Source of the DNA: Marinobacterium_D sp050908845
GTDB taxonomy: Bacteria > Pseudomonadota > Gammaproteobacteria > Pseudomonadales > Balneatricaceae
NCBI RefSeq assembly: GCF_050908845.1
Contig: NZ_CP194171.1
Location: 496,001 to 560,000, forward strand
Direction of reading: 5' to 3'
Length of the DNA stretch: 64,000 nt
The notes below the pieces were generated by a model that made no database searches, was not told where the DNA came from, and saw only the letters and a program-made list of their open reading frames with translations. Shown here piece after piece: positions 34,225 through 43,240 of this stretch; position 1 is the first letter of the stretch, and each line of letters opens with the position of its first letter. Made by a program: the position numbers and the translations under genes.

Positions 34225-34596
34225 GACTTTCGAATAAATAGCGTGAAAACGGGGCTCTATTTTCCCCCATCTCTCTGAGCGCACCAATCTCTCCCCTTCG
34301 GCGCAGCCGAGCATCGCAGGCTGAAAGAGAAACAAGGGAAGGGCTGTTTGAGCGAAGCCGACTTATTCTGAAAAAGTAAGCCCTTCCCGCTCTTTCAGAT
34401 GAGAAGCGCATGGTAATCGGCGCAGCCGATCAAGTCGTAGGGGCGGTTTGGGGTTATTAGGGGCCTTGGCCGTCCAAGGCTCCTAATTCGCCAGCAGGCG
34501 AAACCTGCATTGGAAAAGCATCAATCTATATGGCCGCAACACTAACGTTGCTAACAGGCTTTTTCTTTTAAAGGGTGCCTGCCGCACCCTCTAACT
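34225..34596. repeat. Non-coding region with a series of hairpins between convergent genes
   Basis: No gene is seen in these 372 bases. Inverted repeats follow one another. CTGAAAGAG (34321-34329) with CTCTTTCAG (34390-34398) encloses GGGAAGGGCT (34336-34345) with AGCCCTTCCC (34379-34388). ATTAGGGGCCTTGG (34456-34469) pairs with 34474-34487 around a 4-base loop. TTCGCC (34487-34492) pairs with GGCGAA (34497-34502), and GGGTGC (34573-34578) with GCACCC (34584-34589). Some may end transcription of yigB or the chemoreceptor gene, and the largest resembles a dispersed intergenic (REP-like) element. Whether it recurs in the genome cannot be judged here. Confidence 0.6.
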
Positions 34597-36462
34597 TCAG
34601 TGCTTAAACCTCGACATCAGATCCTCAAGCCCATGCGCCTGCTGGGATACCGAGTGGCTCGCATCAGCATTCTGCTCGGTCTGCTGTACCGCCTGCTCGA
34701 TGATCGAGCTGATCACCTCCACATTGCGGGTAACCTCCGCTGCCACCGACGCCTGCTCCTCGGTGGCGGAGGCGACCTGGGTTGTCATGTCGACAATGCT
34801 GCGGGCGCCTTCGGTGATGGTGTTAAGCGCATCGATGGTCTCGTTGGCGCTGGCGGCGCCCTGTTCGCTCTCCTCGACACTTTCCTGCATCAGCGTTTCC
34901 ACGTCGCGGGTGCGTGTCTGCAGCTGGGTCACCAGCGTCGCGATCTGCTCGGCGGACTGTTGCGAGCGTGAGGCCAGGTTACGCACTTCATCCGCTACCA
35001 CGGAGAAGCCGCGTCCCTGTTCGCCGGCACGGGCAGCTTCGATGGAGGCGTTCAGGGCCAGCAGGTTGGTCTGCTCGGCGATATCCTTGATCACATCGAG
35101 CATGGTGCCGATCTCGTCACTGTCGCTGCGCAGCTGCGAGACAACAGCGGCGGTGTTGCGGGCTTTTTGCGCTACCCTTTGCAGGCCTTCCATGTTCTGG
35201 CCGACACGCTGGCTGCTCTCCTGAGCCCCGGCCAGCGAGTGTTGTGCCGTATCGGCGGTACGTTCGGTATTGCCGGCGATCTCCTGCATGGCGCTTTCCA
35301 TCTCCTGAATTGCGGCGGCTACCTGCATCACCTGGGACTGCTGAGTGGTGAGCCCGCTGGTGGTGTCTTTTGTGGTGGCTGACAGCTGTTCCGCCGCGGC
35401 GGCCAGCTGGGTGGAGGTGCCGGCGACGCGTTCGATCACGCTCTGGAAGGCATCCATCATCTGGTTGAAGTCCATGGCCATCTGGCCCACTTCATCCTTG
35501 CGGTCATGCGGGAAGCGCAGGGTTAGATCGCGATTCTCCTGCGCCAGCTGCATGGTTCTGGCCAGGGTCTTGATCGGCACCAGGATGCTGCGTGCGATCA
35601 GGAAGGTAGGTATCAGCGCAACCAGCGTGAACAGGATGGCGGCTATCACCATCACCAGATTGATGCTGGCGGTGCGCTTCTGCAGCGCTTCGGTGATCAG
35701 CCGGTCCATCTCAGCGAAGTTGCTGTTGGTGGCCTCAACCGCGGCAATAATTTCCCTGGTCAGCCCCTCGTTCGCAGAGAAACCCAGTTGCTCATAGACG
35801 CCGACAACCGCGAGGAAGTCGGTACGGTAGGCATTAAGCCTGGCTTCCAGGGTCTCCCGCTGCTGGGGTGTCAGGGTCATGGAGTCTTCCAGGTTGGCCC
35901 GCGTCTCTTCATACTGAGCGAGCCATTTGTCCCGGTATTTGAGATCCAGGCGCAGGAAGAAGTCCTTCTCGGCGCGGCGCAGCTGCAGCATATCGACCAG
36001 CTGCTGAGTGCTATAACGGTCGATCGCCTCTTCGAAGGCGTGGATGGATGCTCTCAGGGAACCACGCAGGCCATCAGTCGGCGACAGGCCGATGCGGGAA
36101 TGCAGCTCAACCGACTGGCCGAACAGCTCCTTGTACCTTTCCATGTGGGATACCAGGGTGGCCAGAGAGCTGGCATCGATATCCAGGCTTTCCAGCTGGC
36201 TGAACAGCTGCTTGGCGGATTCGCCGCCTTCTGCAAAAGCCGCATTAAACTGCTCCACGGAGTTGAGATTTTTGTAGAGCACAAAATCCTTGGCGAAGCC
36301 GCGGATCTGCTGCTTTTTACCCTCCAGCCGGGTCAGAGTATTTTCCGTATGCATCAATTGATTCAGCTGATTGATCGAATAGTACTGAAAACCGACAAAG
36401 CCGAGGATGCCGACCAAGATAATCGCTCCCAGCATGGCGAGCTTGGATTTGATGGTGAGCAT
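34597..36462 (-). CDS. Methyl-accepting chemotaxis protein with HBM-type ligand domain
   Basis: A transmembrane chemoreceptor of 621 residues. The first membrane segment is about 8-27 and the second about 265-287. Between them is a helical periplasmic domain of about 240 residues. Its MLQLRRAEKDFFLRLDLKYRDKW and GLRGSLRASIHAFEEAI segments match the helical bimodular (HBM) sensor fold, as in Pseudomonas McpS, which binds organic acids. A HAMP domain follows, then the signalling domain with the CheA/CheW tip GEQGRGFSVVADEVRNLA. There is no C-terminal CheR-docking pentapeptide. The ligand is not predictable. AAGGAG precedes the ATG. Confidence 0.93.
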   Translation of the reverse strand: MLTIKSKLAMLGAIILVGILGFVGFQYYSINQLNQLMHTENTLTRLEGKKQQIRGFAKDFVLYKNLNSVEQFNAAFAEGGESAKQLFSQLESLDIDASSLATLVSHMERYKELFGQSVELHSRIGLSPTDGLRGSLRASIHAFEEAIDRYSTQQLVDMLQLRRAEKDFFLRLDLKYRDKWLAQYEETRANLEDSMTLTPQQRETLEARLNAYRTDFLAVVGVYEQLGFSANEGLTREIIAAVEATNSNFAEMDRLITEALQKRTASINLVMVIAAILFTLVALIPTFLIARSILVPIKTLARTMQLAQENRDLTLRFPHDRKDEVGQMAMDFNQMMDAFQSVIERVAGTSTQLAAAAEQLSATTKDTTSGLTTQQSQVMQVAAAIQEMESAMQEIAGNTERTADTAQHSLAGAQESSQRVGQNMEGLQRVAQKARNTAAVVSQLRSDSDEIGTMLDVIKDIAEQTNLLALNASIEAARAGEQGRGFSVVADEVRNLASRSQQSAEQIATLVTQLQTRTRDVETLMQESVEESEQGAASANETIDALNTITEGARSIVDMTTQVASATEEQASVAAEVTRNVEVISSIIEQAVQQTEQNADASHSVSQQAHGLEDLMSRFKH

Positions 36463-36513
36463 GTGGGAACTACTCCTTCACGGAAATTATCAGGTTAGTG
36501 TGCAGTAGAGCGT

Positions 36514-37653
36514 TCAATCCATGAACAGAGCGAGCAGATCATTCAGAAACAGCTTGCCCTGGGGGGTGGGCGCAAGCCTTTCCGGACTTTCCTGTAGCAG
36601 GCCCTGGCTGCGCGCCTGATCAGTTATCGGCTCGATGGCGGAAAAGTTCAGTCCTGTGCGTTCACTGAATAAACGCGTGTCGACGCCATCGCTCAGGCGC
36701 AGGGCATTGAGCATAAACTCGAACGGCAGATCCTCCGGGTCGATCACTGCGCTGCCTGCGATACGCCGGGCCGGATCCAGGTAGGCGGCGGGCTGGCGTA
36801 TCTTGTGTCGACGCAGGATAACCAGACTGCCGTTATCGATGCGTGACAGTTTACCGTGGGCGCCCGCGCCGATACCGATGTAGTCACCAAACTGCCAGTA
36901 GTTCAGGTTGTGGCGTGCCTGGTTGCCGGGCTGGCAGTAGGCTGAAACCTCGTACTGCTGGTAGCCGGATTGTTCCAGCAGTGTCTGGCCGCGCTCCTGG
37001 ATCTCCCAGAGCGCCTCGTCCAGGGGCAGGCTGGGCGGGCGGGCGTGAAACTCGGTATTGGGCTCGATGGTGAGCTGATACCAGGAGAGGTGGTCCGGGT
37101 TAAGGTCGACCGCCTGTTTCAGATCGGCCAGCGCCTGTTCAGGGCTTTGCCCCGGCAGTCCGTGCATCAGGTCCAGGTTGAGCCGCGGGAAAAGTTCGCG
37201 GGCGTAGCGGGCGGCGGCGATCGCCTCGTCGCCGTTATGAATACGACCCAGCGCCTGCAGGGCATCGCTGTTGAAGCTCTGCACGCCGATCGACAGGCGA
37301 TTGACGCCGGCCTCGCGGTAGCCTCGGAATCTCGCCTGCTCGAAGGTGCCGGGGTTGGCCTCCATGGTGATCTCTATATCGTCCACAAAGGAAATACGCT
37401 GCTCTATCCCGCGCAGCAGGCGTTCGATCGCCTCCGGGCTGAACAGGCTGGGCGTGCCGCCGCCGATAAAGATCGATTGCAGTGGGCGCTCGTATGCATC
37501 GCACAGCTCCGCGTCGAGATCGTCGAGCAGGGCATCAACATAGGCTGTTTCCGGCAGCTCGCCGCGCTGGGCGTGGGAGTTGAAATCGCAGTAGGGGCAT
37601 TTACGCACACACCAGGGGATGTGCACGTAAAGGCTGAGAGGGGGCAGTGTCAT
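36514..37653 (-). CDS. hemW: Radical SAM haem chaperone HemW
   Basis: A 379-residue relative of coproporphyrinogen dehydrogenase that binds haem and is implicated in haem delivery, not in the HemN reaction. The iron-sulfur motif is C15-x3-C19-x2-C22 (WCVRKCPYC). The HemW-specific HNXXYW appears as HNLNYW, next to GIGAGAHG. The ATG at 37653 is 8 bases beyond the rdgB stop; the upstream extension of the frame is not conserved. The rdgB-hemW order is the usual one in gammaproteobacteria. Confidence 0.93.
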   Translation of the reverse strand: MTLPPLSLYVHIPWCVRKCPYCDFNSHAQRGELPETAYVDALLDDLDAELCDAYERPLQSIFIGGGTPSLFSPEAIERLLRGIEQRISFVDDIEITMEANPGTFEQARFRGYREAGVNRLSIGVQSFNSDALQALGRIHNGDEAIAAARYARELFPRLNLDLMHGLPGQSPEQALADLKQAVDLNPDHLSWYQLTIEPNTEFHARPPSLPLDEALWEIQERGQTLLEQSGYQQYEVSAYCQPGNQARHNLNYWQFGDYIGIGAGAHGKLSRIDNGSLVILRRHKIRQPAAYLDPARRIAGSAVIDPEDLPFEFMLNALRLSDGVDTRLFSERTGLNFSAIEPITDQARSQGLLQESPERLAPTPQGKLFLNDLLALFMD

Positions 37654-37661
37654 CAAGCTGT

Positions 37662-38270
37662 TTATACTTTGGCCAGGTAGGGCGCGATCGAGGCAACCAG
37701 CTGTTTGACCGCTTTGCCGCGATGGCTGCGGGCGTGTTTTTCCTCCGCCGACAGCTCGGCGCTGGCGCAACCGAGCTCAGGTACCAGAAACAGCGGATCG
37801 TAACCGAAACCGTTCTTTCCCTGGGGCTCATGCAGGATGCTTCCTTCCCAGCTGCCCTGACAGATCAGCGGTGTCGGGTCTTCGGCGTGACGCATGAAGA
37901 CGAGAACACACTGGAAGCGGGCGGTACGCTCGGCGTCCGGTACATCCGCCAGCGCCGTCAGCAGCTTGCGGTTGTTCTCCTCGTCGCTGGCGCCTTCGCC
38001 GGCGTAGCGGGCCGAGTAGATACCCGGCGCGCCACGCAGCGCATCCACTTCCAGCCCTGAATCATCGGCCAGTGCCGGCAGTCCGGTGGCCCGGCAGGCG
38101 TTACGGGCTTTCAGAATTGCGTTCTCGACGAAGCTGAGGCCGGTTTCCTCCACGTCACGCACCGAGAAGTCGTGCTGCGGAACGACGCTGAAATTCAGCG
38201 GTGCCAGGATCTGGTTAAACTCTTCCAGTTTGCCGCGGTTACCGCTGGCGAGGACGATCCGGTTAATCAT
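37662..38270 (-). CDS. rdgB: XTP/dITP pyrophosphatase RdgB (HAM1 family)
   Basis: Hydrolyses non-canonical purine triphosphates (dITP, XTP) to monophosphates and keeps them out of DNA. The 202-residue protein has LASGNRGKLEEF at the N-terminus, the metal-binding ADDSGLEVDAL, GIYSARYAGEGASD, and the C-terminal AELSAEEKHARSHRGKA. It follows the DUF4426 gene by 6 bases and precedes hemW by 8, so they share a transcript. Confidence 0.95.
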   Translation of the reverse strand: MINRIVLASGNRGKLEEFNQILAPLNFSVVPQHDFSVRDVEETGLSFVENAILKARNACRATGLPALADDSGLEVDALRGAPGIYSARYAGEGASDEENNRKLLTALADVPDAERTARFQCVLVFMRHAEDPTPLICQGSWEGSILHEPQGKNGFGYDPLFLVPELGCASAELSAEEKHARSHRGKAVKQLVASIAPYLAKV

Positions 38271-38276
38271 GGGGCC

Positions 38277-38744
38277 TCAGTCTACGTAAAAGGTCTGTTC
38301 GAATTCGATGTTGTACGGATCGGCGTTGGCGTCGGGCCGCACCTGCAGGCGGATGGTGAGCTTCTCGTCCTCGGTGAAACGGAAGCTGCCGAGGTAATAG
38401 ATCGCATTACCCTCGTCGACCTGTTTGAACTCCAGCTGCTGGGCCTGCTGCAGCAGATTGGAGGCTTCGCCGCTCAGCTGAGCGCGAACCGGTGTTTTGC
38501 TGCCATCCGCTTCCAGTTTCAGTACCGCCACATTAACCAGCGCACGGTATTTACTGCGGGTCAGGTCGTACTGCTGTGCCACGTCCGGGGTGATGAAGCT
38601 GGAGTTAAAGGCGTTGTAGTGGATCTCGTACTTGCCGTCGGCGATCTTCTGTTCGGCCTGTGTGAAACCCGCGACCATCAACAGGCTCAGCATGCCGATC
38701 AATCGGGACAGACTGCGAAACGGGGCCATGTGAAACGAAACCAT
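38277..38744 (-). CDS. DUF4426 family exported protein
   Basis: A 155-residue protein with a signal peptide (RLIGMLSLLMVAGFTQA, cleavage around residue 30) and a compact beta-rich domain containing YEIHYNAFNSSFITPDVAQQYDL. The family has no known function and is regularly placed between metW and rdgB in Pseudomonas relatives. It is probably periplasmic. The first two Met codons are 5 residues apart and the start is uncertain by that much. Confidence 0.85.
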   Translation of the reverse strand: MVSFHMAPFRSLSRLIGMLSLLMVAGFTQAEQKIADGKYEIHYNAFNSSFITPDVAQQYDLTRSKYRALVNVAVLKLEADGSKTPVRAQLSGEASNLLQQAQQLEFKQVDEGNAIYYLGSFRFTEDEKLTIRLQVRPDANADPYNIEFEQTFYVD

Positions 38745-38777
38745 GGGAGTCTCCTTGTTCTAGGTTGGGCGCCCGGG

Positions 38778-39368
38778 TTAACGCGTGATGCGGTAGATGG
38801 CGATTTCGCCCAGCATGTTGGGCCAGAGCCGGATCCACCAGCGATCACGCAGCTTGTGGTCCACCACGGTGCGGTCGAGGATCCTGATGTTGCGCTCCAC
38901 GCATAGCCGCTCAAAATCGTCGAACGTGCAGAAGTGGATGTTGGGCGTGTTGTACCAAGTATAGGGCAGGAACTTGGATACCGGCATTCTGCCCCTGAAG
39001 GCGAGGTAGAAGCGTGCCCGCCAGTGGGCAAAGTTCGGAAAGGTGACGATGCACTCCTTGCCGATACGCAGCATTTCATCGACGATCAGGTCGGGCCGGT
39101 GCATGGTCTGCAGCGCCTGGGTCATCACCACGGTGTCGAAACTGTTATCGCGGATCGAGGCGAGGCCCCGGTCGATATCCTGTTCCACCACGCTGACGCC
39201 TTTTTCAATGCAGGCGGTGATGTTTTCCTGGTCGATCTCCAGGCCATAGCCACCGACATTTTTTTCACTGCGCAGGTGCGCCAGCAGTTCGCCGTCGCCA
39301 CAGGCCAGGTCGAGCACCCGGGAGTCCGGGCGGATCCACTCCTGAATGATTTCCAGATCAGCGCGCAT
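38778..39368 (-). CDS. metW: Methionine biosynthesis protein MetW
   Basis: A 196-residue SAM-methyltransferase-like protein with the binding loop VLDLACGDGELLAHL (from about residue 19). MetW acts with MetX, probably as an activating partner that allows homoserine acylation in Pseudomonas-type organisms. Its start overlaps the end of metX by 11 bases, typical of the pair. There are no membrane segments. Confidence 0.93.
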   Translation of the reverse strand: MRADLEIIQEWIRPDSRVLDLACGDGELLAHLRSEKNVGGYGLEIDQENITACIEKGVSVVEQDIDRGLASIRDNSFDTVVMTQALQTMHRPDLIVDEMLRIGKECIVTFPNFAHWRARFYLAFRGRMPVSKFLPYTWYNTPNIHFCTFDDFERLCVERNIRILDRTVVDHKLRDRWWIRLWPNMLGEIAIYRITR

Positions 39369-40539
39369 CGATGCTCTCCTTGTTGTTAACAGCCCGGCTT
39401 TCAGCGTCGACCCGGTTCATGTAAGCGGCGAATATCGCCATGTAGCGCGGGTTGGGTATCAGGAAGGCATCGTGGCCGTGGGCAGACTCGATTTCGGCGT
39501 AGCTGACCTCTTTCTGTGCGGCGACCAAGGCGTCCACCGTTTCCCGTGAGCGCTCCGGCGAAAAACGCCAGTCGGTGGTGAACGAAACCACCAGGAAGCG
39601 ACAGGTGGCGTGACTCAGTGCAGCTACCAGGTCATGGCCGTAGTCCGCCGCCGGGTCGAAGTAATCCAGCGCCTTGGTCATCAGCAGATAGGTGTTGGCA
39701 TCGAAGCTGGTGGAGAACCGCTCACCCTGGTACTGCAGGTAGGACTCCACCTCGAACTGCGGGTTGTTGAAGTCGAAGCTGAGCTTGCCGGCGCGCAGTT
39801 CACGGCCGAACTTCTCGCGCATGCCGTCATCGGACAGGTAGGTGATATGCCCGACCATCCGTGCCAGCGCCAGGCCTGTTTTCGGCACCACGCCGTGTTC
39901 GTAGTAGTGGCCGCTGTGGAACATCGGGTCCTTGCTGATCGCCTGGCGGGCCACCTCGTTGAAGGCGATGTTCTGCGCCGACAGCTTCGGCGCTGCGGCG
40001 ATCACCAGGCAGTTGCGCAGGCGGTCCGGGTAATCGATCGCCCACTGCATCGCCTGCATGCCGCCGAGACTGCCACCGATCACCGCGGCCCACTGGGAAA
40101 TACCGAGCCGGTCCGACAGGCGCACCTGGGAGTTGACCCAGTCCTTGACGGTCATGATCGGGAAGTCGGGGCCGTAGGGTTTGCCGGTCTCGGGGTTGAT
40201 GCTCTTGGGGCCGGTGGAGCCGTGACAGCCCCCCAGGTTATTCAGTGCGACGACAAAAAAACGGTTGGTATCGATCGGCTTGCCGGGGCCAATGGCGGAA
40301 TCCCACCAGCCGGGCTTGCGGTCTTCCATGCTGAGATAGCCGGCGGCGTGCTGATGGCCGGAGAGCGCATGGCAGATCAGGACGGCGTTGGAGGCGTCGT
40401 CGTTGAGCTTGCCGTAGGTCTCGATAATCAGGTCGTAGCTTTCCAGCACGCGACCGCAGCTGAGTGCCAGCGGGGTGTCGAAATGCAGGGTCTCGGGGGT
40501 TACCAGGCCGACAGAGTCGGCGGGAATGTCACTGGGCAT
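39358..40539 (-). CDS. metX: Homoserine O-acyltransferase MetX
   Basis: An alpha/beta-hydrolase that acylates homoserine with acetyl- or succinyl-CoA in methionine synthesis. The protein has 393 residues from the ATG at 40539 (MPSDIPADSVGLVTP), which aligns with Pseudomonas MetX; an upstream in-frame TTG at 40569 is less likely. The nucleophile is the Ser in VIGGSLGGMQAMQWA, with the catalytic Asp in FTTDWRFSP and His in SAHGHDAFL. Many Pseudomonas-type MetX enzymes use succinyl-CoA; which CoA is used here cannot be read reliably. Confidence 0.95.
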   Translation of the reverse strand: MPSDIPADSVGLVTPETLHFDTPLALSCGRVLESYDLIIETYGKLNDDASNAVLICHALSGHQHAAGYLSMEDRKPGWWDSAIGPGKPIDTNRFFVVALNNLGGCHGSTGPKSINPETGKPYGPDFPIMTVKDWVNSQVRLSDRLGISQWAAVIGGSLGGMQAMQWAIDYPDRLRNCLVIAAAPKLSAQNIAFNEVARQAISKDPMFHSGHYYEHGVVPKTGLALARMVGHITYLSDDGMREKFGRELRAGKLSFDFNNPQFEVESYLQYQGERFSTSFDANTYLLMTKALDYFDPAADYGHDLVAALSHATCRFLVVSFTTDWRFSPERSRETVDALVAAQKEVSYAEIESAHGHDAFLIPNPRYMAIFAAYMNRVDAESRAVNNKESIDAR

Positions 40540-40655
40540 GGAACGGCTCTCGATCAGGTTGTCGGGCAAAACGTTGGCAGGATGTAGATGACCGGCAGCA
40601 TCACATCTCGTAATACAGCCCGCGACAATGGATCAGGAACAAGCTCGTATTCACC

Positions 40656-40955
40656 TTAGTCTCTCTTAATCGGAACACTGCCCGGTAGTTTGCTCGGCTG
40701 GTCGATAGCGACCCGCTTCTGGCGACCCAGTTCGCCACTGAGAATAGTCACCGCACTTTTGGGGACGCCGAAGGTTTTGGCCAGGAATTTTACCAGCTGC
40801 GCGTTGGCGCGTCCTTCGATCGGCGGTGCGGTGATGCGGATCTTAACACTCTCGCCGTGCAGACCCGAAATTTCATCTTTTGATGCTTTCGGCTGGAGGT
40901 GACAGCTCAGGATCAGGCGGTCACCGTCCCAGCGGTAAAACGGTTCTTCGGCCAT
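40656..40955 (-). CDS. yggU: DUF167/YggU family protein
   Basis: A 99-residue small alpha/beta protein of unknown function. The core SVKIRITAPPIEGRANAQLVKFLAKTFGVPKSAVTILSG region is the DUF167 signature. It lies 4 bases after yggT, as in E. coli and Pseudomonas. It is probably cytoplasmic. Confidence 0.9.
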   Translation of the reverse strand: MAEEPFYRWDGDRLILSCHLQPKASKDEISGLHGESVKIRITAPPIEGRANAQLVKFLAKTFGVPKSAVTILSGELGRQKRVAIDQPSKLPGSVPIKRD

Positions 40956-40959
40956 CGTC

Positions 40960-41502
40960 TCAGAAGGTAAACGGGGCCAGCTGGGAACGCACGATCTGGA
41001 TCACCAGGAAGATCAGGATCGGCGACAGGTCCAGGCCGCCGATCGACGGAATCACCTTTCGTGCCAGCGAGAACAGCGGCTCGGTCAACTGCAGAATCAT
41101 CTGCGGCGCCGGGTGGTAGCTGTCCGGCGCGATCCAGCTGATGATCACGGCACCGATCACGGCCCAGAAATAGATCAACAGGATGCCGTCGATCAGTGTG
41201 CCGGCCGAGAGCAGCAGCATCGTGATGATCGGTGCGCTGGCGCCCTGGTAGGCGACCACGGCCAGCAGGGTAAGAAAGTACACCCCCAGGGCCAGCAGCA
41301 GCGGTGAAACGTCGAAACGGCCCGCCCGGGGCAGCAGCTTCTGCAGCGGCGCCAGCGGTACGCGGGTCAGCCGCACCACCGCCTGGGAGATCGGGTTGTA
41401 ATAGTCGGCACCGGCAACCTGCAACAGAAAGCGCAGGGTGAGGATGAAAGCGTACAGCTGGCCGATAGTGTGAATGATCAGAAGGATCGGATCCTGTCCC
41501 AT
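40960..41502 (-). CDS. yggT: YggT family membrane protein
   Basis: A 180-residue inner-membrane protein with two tandem YggT repeats, each of two hydrophobic segments. The repeat pattern is LRFLLQVAGADYYNPISQAVVRLT in the first and AVIISWIAPDSYHPAPQMILQLTEPLF in the second. Its proposed roles (osmotic stress, cell shape) are not settled. The order proC-yggT-yggU is conserved. Confidence 0.92.
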   Translation of the reverse strand: MGQDPILLIIHTIGQLYAFILTLRFLLQVAGADYYNPISQAVVRLTRVPLAPLQKLLPRAGRFDVSPLLLALGVYFLTLLAVVAYQGASAPIITMLLLSAGTLIDGILLIYFWAVIGAVIISWIAPDSYHPAPQMILQLTEPLFSLARKVIPSIGGLDLSPILIFLVIQIVRSQLAPFTF

Positions 41503-41560
41503 GTCGAGTCCTGTTGCTGGGTTGGGCGCTCAGTATAGAGGTTTCAGCTAAGTGGTTGAA

Positions 41561-41597
41561 CCTGGAGAAGCGGTGAGTGAATCGCCGCTTCTCCAGG
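41561..41597 (-). terminator. Strong hairpin after proC
   Basis: A perfect 13-bp stem (CCTGGAGAAGCGG with CCGCTTCTCCAGG, 11-base loop) lies 5 bases beyond the proC stop. On the transcribed strand no T-run follows (TTCAACC), so it may stabilise or process the message rather than terminate it. Confidence 0.5.
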
Positions 41598-41602
41598 GCA
41601 TT

Positions 41603-42430
41603 TTAATCCTTGCAGAGTTCGTCGCTCAGCGATTCGGCGCGGTCACGGCAGGCGGTCATCGCCTGCAGTACCATGGCGTCGATGCCCTGCTGCTGGAAGC
41701 TCAGAATCGCCTGTTCGGTGGTGCCGTTGGGCGACGTCACGTTGCGGCGCAGTTCGGCCGGTGACAGCGGGCTTTCGGTGGCCATGCGGGCCGCTCCCAG
41801 CGCCGTCTGCAGGGTCAGCTGTTTTGCCGTTTCCGGGTCCAGTCCGAGCTGCTCGCCGGCCTTGGCCATCGCTTCCATAAACAGGAAATAGTACGCAGGA
41901 CCTGAGCCGGATACGGCGGTGACCGCGTCAATCTCTGCTTCGTTTTCGACCCAGAGGGTGATGCCCACCGCCGCGAGGATCGCTTCGGTCTGCTCGCGCT
42001 GCTGTTCGCTGACCAGAGCGTTGGCGTACAGACCGCTGGCACCGGTCTGCACCAGCGCCGGCGTGTTGGGCATGCAGCGCACGATCGCGACATCGCCGCC
42101 AAACCAGCGTGACAGGGATTCCGCATCGATACCGGCAGCCACAGATACCAACAGCGGCTTATGCTGCTGCACCGTGTCGCGGTGAGCTTCAGCCACGCTT
42201 TTCATCACCTGGGGTTTGACCGCCAGTACGGCGATATCGCAAGCGGCCAGCGCTTCGTCATTATTGCGCGTGGCGTTCAGGCCGCGCTCGGCGTAGGGGG
42301 CCAGCTTCTCGTCACTGGGGTCGGTAACCCAGATCTGGTCCGCCGGGTAACCGTTGGCCAGCAGGCCCTCGAAGATGGCGCTGGCCATGTTGCCGGCACC
42401 GATAAATGCGATTTTTGCGGTCTGTGTCAC
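41603..42430 (-). CDS. proC: Pyrroline-5-carboxylate reductase
   Basis: Last step of proline synthesis, NAD(P)H-dependent. The 275-residue protein has the nucleotide-binding IAFIGAGNMASAIF at the N-terminus, VAAGI, VRCMPNTPA and the C-terminal dimer motif AVSGSGPAYYF, with SPNGTT near the end. It starts at a GTG at 42430 with AGGA 7 bases upstream, 16 bases after yggS. Confidence 0.96.
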   Translation of the reverse strand: MTQTAKIAFIGAGNMASAIFEGLLANGYPADQIWVTDPSDEKLAPYAERGLNATRNNDEALAACDIAVLAVKPQVMKSVAEAHRDTVQQHKPLLVSVAAGIDAESLSRWFGGDVAIVRCMPNTPALVQTGASGLYANALVSEQQREQTEAILAAVGITLWVENEAEIDAVTAVSGSGPAYYFLFMEAMAKAGEQLGLDPETAKQLTLQTALGAARMATESPLSPAELRRNVTSPNGTTEQAILSFQQQGIDAMVLQAMTACRDRAESLSDELCKD

Positions 42431-42446
42431 AGTAAAATCCTGGTCG

Positions 42447-43157
42447 TTATTCGGGTTTCGGTTCTGTCTTCGCTGCGCGCGGGCCGAACAGCGCCGTCCC
42501 CACACGCACGATGGTGGCGCCCTCTTCGATCGCCGGTACCAGATCAGCGGACATCCCCATCGACAGGGTGTCCAGCTCCGGTAGGTCGACGCGGATAGCG
42601 TCGAGCAGGCGGCGCAGATCGGCAAAGGCGCGGTGCTGGGTGTCGGGGTCGTCCGTCGCCGCCGGAATCGCCATCAGGCCGCGCAGGCGGATACCGGGTA
42701 GCTCGCCAAGTGCCCTGGCCAGCGCAGGGGCCTCGTCCGGGCTGCAGCCGGACTTGCTCTCCTCGCGGGAGATATTCACCTGCAGGCAGATGTTGAGCGG
42801 CGGTTTGCCATCCGGGCGCTGGTCCGACAGGCGCTGGCCGATCTTCAGCCGGTCGACGCTGTGTACCCAGTCAAAATGCTCGGCAATCGGGCGTGTCTTG
42901 TTGGATTGAATGGGGCCGATGAAATGCCATTCAAGCGCCAGATCGCTGAGTGCCTCGATTTTATCCAGCGCTTCCTGCAGGTAGTTCTCGCCGAAATGGG
43001 TCAGCCCCTGATTAACGGCGCTGCGTACCTCGTCGGCGGAGCGGGTCTTGCTGACCGCCAGCAACTGGACGCTGTCGCGGGGACGGCCGGCCTGGGCACA
43101 GGCGCTGTCGATCTGTTGATTGACGCTTAGAATTCGATCAGAAATATCACTATTCAT
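42447..43157 (-). CDS. yggS: YggS/PLPBP pyridoxal-phosphate homeostasis protein
   Basis: A 236-residue single-domain fold-type III PLP protein involved in vitamin B6 and amino-acid homeostasis. The PLP lysine is in LLAVSKTRSADEV. Also present are HFGENYLQEAL, WHFIGPIQSNK and LSMGMSADLVPAIEEGATIVRVG, all family hallmarks. The start at 43157 gives the normal length; an ATG 27 bases upstream is in frame and neither has a strong ribosome binding site. It is divergent from pilT, as in Pseudomonas. Confidence 0.94.
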   Translation of the reverse strand: MNSDISDRILSVNQQIDSACAQAGRPRDSVQLLAVSKTRSADEVRSAVNQGLTHFGENYLQEALDKIEALSDLALEWHFIGPIQSNKTRPIAEHFDWVHSVDRLKIGQRLSDQRPDGKPPLNICLQVNISREESKSGCSPDEAPALARALGELPGIRLRGLMAIPAATDDPDTQHRAFADLRRLLDAIRVDLPELDTLSMGMSADLVPAIEEGATIVRVGTALFGPRAAKTEPKPE

Positions 43158-43240
43158 CTGGGCTTTGACCAATCCGATTGGCATGTTGGGGCTATTCTGC
43201 TAGAACAGGACTCTAAAGATACGAGCCGGGTCTTAGCATT

